Source: an uncultured Bacilli bacterium
Lineage (GTDB): Bacteria; Bacillota_I; Bacilli_A; RF39; UBA660
Direction of reading: 5' to 3'
Length of the DNA: 8,412 bases
NCBI GenBank assembly: GCA_947584955.1
Contig: CANPWS010000045.1
Coordinates: 1 to 8,412, forward strand
Shown here piece after piece: positions 1 through 6,300 of the stretch. The number at the start of each line of letters is the position of its first letter. Position 1 is the stretch's first letter. The notes beneath the pieces were generated by a model that was not told where the DNA came from, searched no databases, and saw only the letters and a list, made by a program, of their open reading frames with translations. Position numbers and translations under genes: made by a program.

Positions 1-184
1 AAGAAACAAGAGTTAAATCAGCAGGCTTATAATTAACTTCTCCATTAACTATTTGAATACTTTGTGTTACTCTATATTTAGCTCTTGAACTTAAAGTTAC
101 AATAACTAAAATTATTAAAATTATTCCATTCAAACCTAATACTATTTTCATAGTATTATTCTTTTTAATTTTTTCCATTTTCAT
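1..184 (-). CDS. N-terminal part of a membrane-anchored hypothetical protein (cut by window edge)
   Basis: This frame is open from the ATG at 184 to the window edge, giving 61 codons with no stop. The protein begins with a short Lys-rich segment (MKMEKIKKNNTMK), followed by one hydrophobic helix at about residues 14-31 and then an outward-type segment (SSRAKYRVTQSIQIVNGEVN). This looks like a single-pass or uncleaved signal-anchor protein with its C-terminus outside. I do not recognise a family, and the missing C-terminal part would decide the function. The start at 184 is preferred over the in-frame ATGs at 178 and 151 because an AAGGGAGAG ribosome site at 193-201 lies 8-10 nt upstream. It runs in the same direction as the M26 peptidase gene but follows its terminator and has its own promoter, so a separate transcript is likely. 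Confidence 0.8.
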   Translation of the reverse strand, partial: MKMEKIKKNNTMKIVLGLNGIILIILVIVTLSSRAKYRVTQSIQIVNGEVNYKPADLTLVS

Positions 185-192
185 AGTGAATA

Positions 193-201
193 CTCTCCCT
201 T
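193..201 (-). promoter_or_regulatory. Ribosome binding site of the left partial gene
   Basis: The minus strand reads AAGGGAGAG followed by 8 nt and the ATG at 184. The spacing fits this ATG and is too long for the next in-frame ATG at 178, so it decides the start. Confidence 0.7.
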
Positions 202-205
202 ATAA

Positions 206-248
206 ATCAATTATAACTTATCGGCTCTAAACTTACGTTATAATCGAT
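206..248 (-). promoter_or_regulatory. 12-bp hairpin in the leader, just before the ribosome site
   Basis: On the minus strand ATCGATTATAAC (248-237) can pair with GTTATAATTGAT (217-206), giving 12 continuous pairs with one G-U and a 19-nt loop. It ends 4 nt before the Shine-Dalgarno site and lies inside the predicted leader of about 110 nt. It could stabilise the mRNA 5' end, modulate translation, or be a protein-binding DNA repeat. There is no U-tract after it, so it is not a terminator. Confidence 0.5.
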
Positions 249-301
249 AACATATCAAAACTTATCATTTATTTTGTATTATGTTTTGCTATGCTAATTA
301 T

Positions 302-330
302 ATAATACAATATCTTTGAGTAAATATCAA
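302..330 (-). promoter_or_regulatory. Sigma-A promoter for the left partial gene
   Basis: The minus strand has TTGATA (330-325) and TATTAT (307-302) separated by exactly 17 bp, each close to the consensus. Transcription should start near 295 and leave a leader of about 110 nt, which is long for this compact genome and carries the hairpin at 206-248. The promoter lies just downstream of the M26 terminator, as expected for an independent unit. Confidence 0.65.
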
Positions 331-352
331 GATATTTTTTATTTTTTAAAAG

Positions 353-387
353 TAAAAAAGACAGTCAAATTTTATATTTAACTATCT
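353..387 (-). terminator. Rho-independent terminator of the M26 peptidase gene, overlapping its stop codon
   Basis: On the minus strand AGATAGTTAAAT (387-376), a 5-nt loop ATAAA, and ATTTGACTGTCT (370-359) form a 12-pair stem with two G-U pairs, followed at once by a run of T (359-354). The 5' arm contains the last two sense codons and the TAA stop at 380-378. Read from the plus strand, the two wobble pairs become A-C mismatches and no T-run follows, so it should act only in the direction of the M26 gene. Confidence 0.85.
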
Positions 388-3300
388 TTATTAGTAGTAA
401 TATTAAAAGTTATATCTTGAGTAATTTCTTTTTCATATATATCCTCTGTAAAATCATTTGTAGCATTTTTAATTTTAAAATAAATCTCTTGTCTTACTTT
501 TGTACTATTCGGGTACCCTCTTGCAGATCCTAAATATCTAGTACACCAAAAATCTTTTGTACAATTCTCTTCACCACCATAATCTTTAAAGAGTTTTTCT
601 ACTCCTAAATTCATATCTGTAACATCTTTTACTAAAGCATTATATAACTCTTGAGCATAATAATCAACATTTATATATTTAAGATATTTAAGATTTCCTT
701 CTGTTTCTTTAAATCTAGCTTTTTTATACTCATTCATACTTTCATAATTAGTAATTCTTTTAAGAGCTATACTATCACTTTTATAATTATTAACTTGTTT
801 TGAACCTTTCTCAGGGTTATCAACTTCTACACTTATATTATGAGTAATAGGATTTATATTACTAGCATATTCGACAAAACCTTTATCATAACCTTTATAC
901 CCTAACATTTCATAAGAAAACCATTTTAAAGCATAAGAATCTGGTCTTCCTAAAGGATTATTTGGCTGATACCAATGAACTGTATTAATACCTTCTCCAC
1001 CATAAGAATTATCTCCTCTTGATGCATATTTATATACACCAGGATAAAGCATTATTTGATTATCTATTAAATCATTAATATCATTTAATTTCATATTTTC
1101 CCATTCTTCTTTTGTTCTCTCATGATATCCACTTACTAATCTTGCTCTAAATAAATTATCTGGCAAAGTATATTTATTTTTATTTGGATAATCTACTTGA
1201 ATACCAAGAACAGCTTTTTCTTCAGGTGCTAATTTTAAGAAGGCTTTTGCTTCTATATAATCTATTGTATAAATTGTTTTAAACATTTTATTATAGAAAT
1301 CATATATTTTATCTTTACTATTAATTCTTTCTGGAGTTAAATTAGAAGCTACTTCTAAATCTTTTTTATAATTAACTGTTAAATTCATAACTATTCCATT
1401 ATTACTAAATTCTTGCATTAAGAACGCATCAGCATAATCTTCTCCTCCAGAATCAAATCTTCTTCCATTATTTTTTAAGAATAATCTAGCGTCTATATAA
1501 TGAGCTGTTTCATGACTCCAAGTCATAAATGTTGGGTGTCCATCGTCAAGAGTACCATCAACTGTTATATCAGTATCCATAAATCCTGCGACATTCCATT
1601 CAATACGATCTCCCCAGTTACCAGCATTAACTCCATATGTCGCGGGCCATAACCCTACTACTTCATCAAAATTTTTATGAAATGGTTCTGTTGTAGAATA
1701 TGGTGTATTATAAACAGAAACACCAAATTCATTTTTAGTTGTTCTTTTATCTAATTGATATAAATGAATATCATTAAATAATTTTTTATCTTCTAAAATT
1801 GAATAAGCTGTATTATAATAATTTTCCATTCTATCAGTATAAGCTTTCATTTTAGCTTTAAATTTAGCTACCTCGGCAGGATCATTAGGATTTTCCATAT
1901 AAACTCTTTGAGCTCCAATTGTAAACTGCGTTGGACTTGAAACTATATAGGCAGCATTTTTAGGAAGAGTTAAAATTGGTAATATAAAGTTATATGGTCT
2001 ATAACTCTCACCCTTATATACCGCATCTTCTGTGCTTAAATGATCCCATAAAGTATAATCTATATCATTTTCATGGCCCTTTACAGGTATTTCTGTTAGT
2101 ATTCCATCAAATTCTTCGAAAGTCCATTTATCCATATTATTATTACTAAAATGTGTTACTATATACTCTAAAAAGTTAGAAATATTTGTTAGTCCTGTAT
2201 ATTTACTAAATAAATTATTATAAACATTATTTGTAGTAGCTGTATTAAAATTAGCTCCAGTTAAATCACTAAAATATAAATTAATTATTCCATCTAAAGT
2301 TAAATTTTTATTGAAGCCTTTCATATTAAATAAAACAAAATCATATAATTTCATACCATCTATATCTAAATCATAAAAACGTCTAAAATAATTATAGGTA
2401 TATAAAGCTTTTTCTATTCTTTGATTTTTTTTAACTTCTCTTTCAATATAATTATTAATAGCAAAATCATTAGTTGTATTTGTATATTCACTATTAGATA
2501 AATATTTTAAAACAAATTCTTTTAATTCTTTACTTGTTGTTTCATTATAAAAATCACGATATATTCTACTATCATCATTAGTAGTTAAAATATCTAAATT
2601 AGTTGTATAATCTAAGCCTTTTAAATAATTAACTAAATTATTTACTACTTGAGAATTAGAATCTATAACATAATTATTATAATTATAATCAATATTTAAA
2701 TCATTTATTTTATATGTCGCAACCATATCATAAACTTTATCATAAGTTACATTATAAACTCTTTGTGCTCCATTTTTAAATACTAATTTTATTTTATTTA
2801 TTTTCTTTAAGTTATCTTTAGTAAGATAAGTTACAAGATTACCATTTATATCAACTGGGGCAATATGAATAAGTTCTTCATTTATAAATAAATTATCATT
2901 TATATTTTGGGAAAATTCTATTATTTTATTACTATCATAATATGGCATTAATTTAAGTAAATTAGCATATAATAGTTCATTTGCTTCATTATACATATCA
3001 CTTGATGTATCACTTAAACTAGGAACTTTTTCTATTTGTAATGTAGGTAGATTATCATATGATATATTATTTAAATTCCAAATATCATCTTTAAATTTAA
3101 GAGTATCTTTAAATAAAAGTGTTGTAATATCTTTTTCTTGAAGTTTTGTTGCATTAGTATCATTATCAGTATCAAGTCCAACATAATAATTATTTTCACT
3201 TAAACTTGCACCACCAAACATTTTATATTTCATACCACCTGTACTAAAACTAATATTATTTTTAAAAATGCTAGAACCTCCATTACATACAAAACCACAG

Positions 3301-6300
3301 GCAATATTAGAATCTACTCCATTAATAATATTTACTTTAGTATAATTATTTTCAAAAGTATTTACTCCATTTACATTACCAACTAAGCCACCTCTAAAAT
3401 TCCAACCCCCATTAAAGGTACCTACTGCATAACTATTTTTAATTGTTACATTTCCATCTACTCGGCCAACTAAACCACCTACTCCTTGTAAACTTGTTGC
3501 CCAACCACTAATAGAGCGAATAGTAAAGTTTTTAGCTCCAACATTTTCAATAGTTGTATTACTTGCACTTCCTAAAAGGGTACCTACTGGGCCTTTTTCC
3601 CCTGCTCTATCAAAATAATCTATTAAGATATCTTTTAATATAGCATGATTACTAGATGTACTTGCAATTGCACCATTACCGAAAGCTTCATTAATTGATT
3701 TATTGTCGGCTAATAATTTTATATTTTCAAGTTTTATATTTTTAACTGTTCCCCCATTTAATTCTTTAAATAAGGGTTTATTTAAATTTTTAATAGTATA
3801 ACCATTACCATCTAATACTTTACTAAATGAAGTAACATAATAATCTTGTGCTTCTACTCCACTTGCATCATAATCATGAGTTAAAGTTACATCTTTATTA
3901 CTTTCAAGTTCTTTTATTAATGCTTTAAATGAATCTATTGGGTGAACTTCATTTGTTGCAATTCCATTTTCTATAGAACCAAAGGTTACTCTAATTATTT
4001 GTAATTTAGATTCTTCTTCTCTTATATATTCATATTCTAAACTTAAAATTAGTTTATTATCTTTTTCAATGACTTTATTAATTTTAGCACGAATACTTGG
4101 CATATTTTCCATAGAAATTTCAACAAAATAACTATTTAAATCACTATTTAAATCTGAAACTTTAATCGTATCTTTTAAAACATTTACTTCTTCTTCATTT
4201 TGTTTTTCAAGTTTATATAAACTAATATCGGTAATATCTTTTAGTTCAATTACTCTTTTATCTAAAGAAATTACTTCATTTAAAAGAACACTATCTATAT
4301 TATAATTACTACTTCCCTTTTCCTTATCGGTATCTAAATCATAATCCGCGATAACTTTAACATAATATCTAACACTACCATTTAAATTAAATGTAATTTC
4401 TTTATTATAAGTATTTTCATAAACTTTAAGACCAGCTTCATCAGTTATAACAATAAGAGGATCTTTAACTAAAGATTTATCTAAATCTTTTAAATCAAAG
4501 TTTACTTGTATCTTATCATCTAATTCTTTAAAAGTAAAATCATTAATTGTAACTTTATCTTTTAATACTTCAAAATTAAAAGTATAAAAATCTTTTAAAG
4601 TAACTTTTTTACCATTATTTAATATAATATCGGTAATAGTAATATCTTTTTTACCAGAGCTATAATAGCCATCTAATATTATTTGATATCCTGTATCAAG
4701 TTTAGTTAAAACATACTCTTTATTATCAATAACTACCATTTTAGGACTAACATTTAACTCTTCTTTAATCCCTAAAATATCAAAATTAAGCTTAATCTTT
4801 TCATTTTTTACAAAATAACTATTACTTGCATTACTTACTGCTTTTCCATTACTAATACTGATATCTTGATATGTATCACTTTTATATAACCCATATTTAA
4901 CTTCGAGTAATTTTTCATTTAAAACTTCATTTTTTTCTCCTGTTTTATCATTTAATATATCAGTATCTAAATCATAACTTCCTTGAAATATTAAATTTAA
5001 ATTAGTATCTTTTAAAACATCTTCAAAAATAATTTCATTTTTACCAACATTAAATCCTTTTGTAATATTTCCAAGAGTAATAGCACCATTATAAAAATCA
5101 TTATCTTTTGCAAATTCATCTAATACTACATCAAAATTAACTGTTACTGTTGCTTTTTCATAATCATCAGTAATAACTAAATTTTCTATTTTAGGTTTAT
5201 CTTTTAAGACATCAACAGTTAATTCTTTTTCTTCTACTGAATATAAATCTGTACTATACATTTTATAATAACCATCGACAGTTAATTGAACACGATTTGC
5301 TTTTATATTTAAAATACCAGATTTATTAGGAATATTTAGATACACTTTAGATTTATAACCATCAATTTTTGAGGCAGGATAATTAAGACCATTAATAGTT
5401 ACACTTGATACTTGAGAATAATCGGCTTTATATTTATTTCTAGCATTAGCATTAATACTAGGCCCTAAATAAAGTTCTACAGCAACTTGATAATTTTTAT
5501 CTAACTTATTTGGATATAAATTATTATTACCTGTATTAGCATTACTATTATTAGTAATATACATTTTCTCAATATAAATATCATTCGTAACTAATATACT
5601 TTTTTCATCTAAAACTGTATTAGTATAAATATATTTATCGGAAAGTTTATAATCCCCTAAAACTTTTACTGTATAAAAACCATCAACACTATCTTTATAA
5701 TCAAGTAAAACATTAATATTATCTAATTTTAATTCATCTTCTTCTATTACTTCACTACTTACAATTTTAGCATTAGAATCTAATAATACTACTGTTAATT
5801 TATTTACTGATGAATTAATATCTTTTAAATTAAAGGTTGCTAAAATACTTCTAATCTCACTATTATTAGTTAATTCTAAATTTTCTATAGATGGTTTTTC
5901 TTTTAAAACTGTATATGTTAGACTATTTACTTTATAATCTTCATTATTATAAAATGTTTTTAAACTATTTAAACCAACATTATCTAAAGTAACTGTATGT
6001 TTTCCAAGTGTTGTATCTACTCCATTTAACTCTACTTCATAATTAATTCCATCTCGTTTAGTTATATTAAATTCACTATGTTTATTTCCTATAGTTAAAG
6101 TAGCATTTACCACCAAAGCATTCCTATTATTAGTACTTTTAAATGATATTTTAGGTGTTTCTCCAATACTTATAGCGTCCGTTATAGAAAAATCTGTTAA
6201 TGTAAAATTATAATTTCCACCTATAGTAAAATCTTGAAAAAACATTTCTTTATTATTATAAGCATTTTTATTATCATTTCTTTTACTATCTAAATCATAA

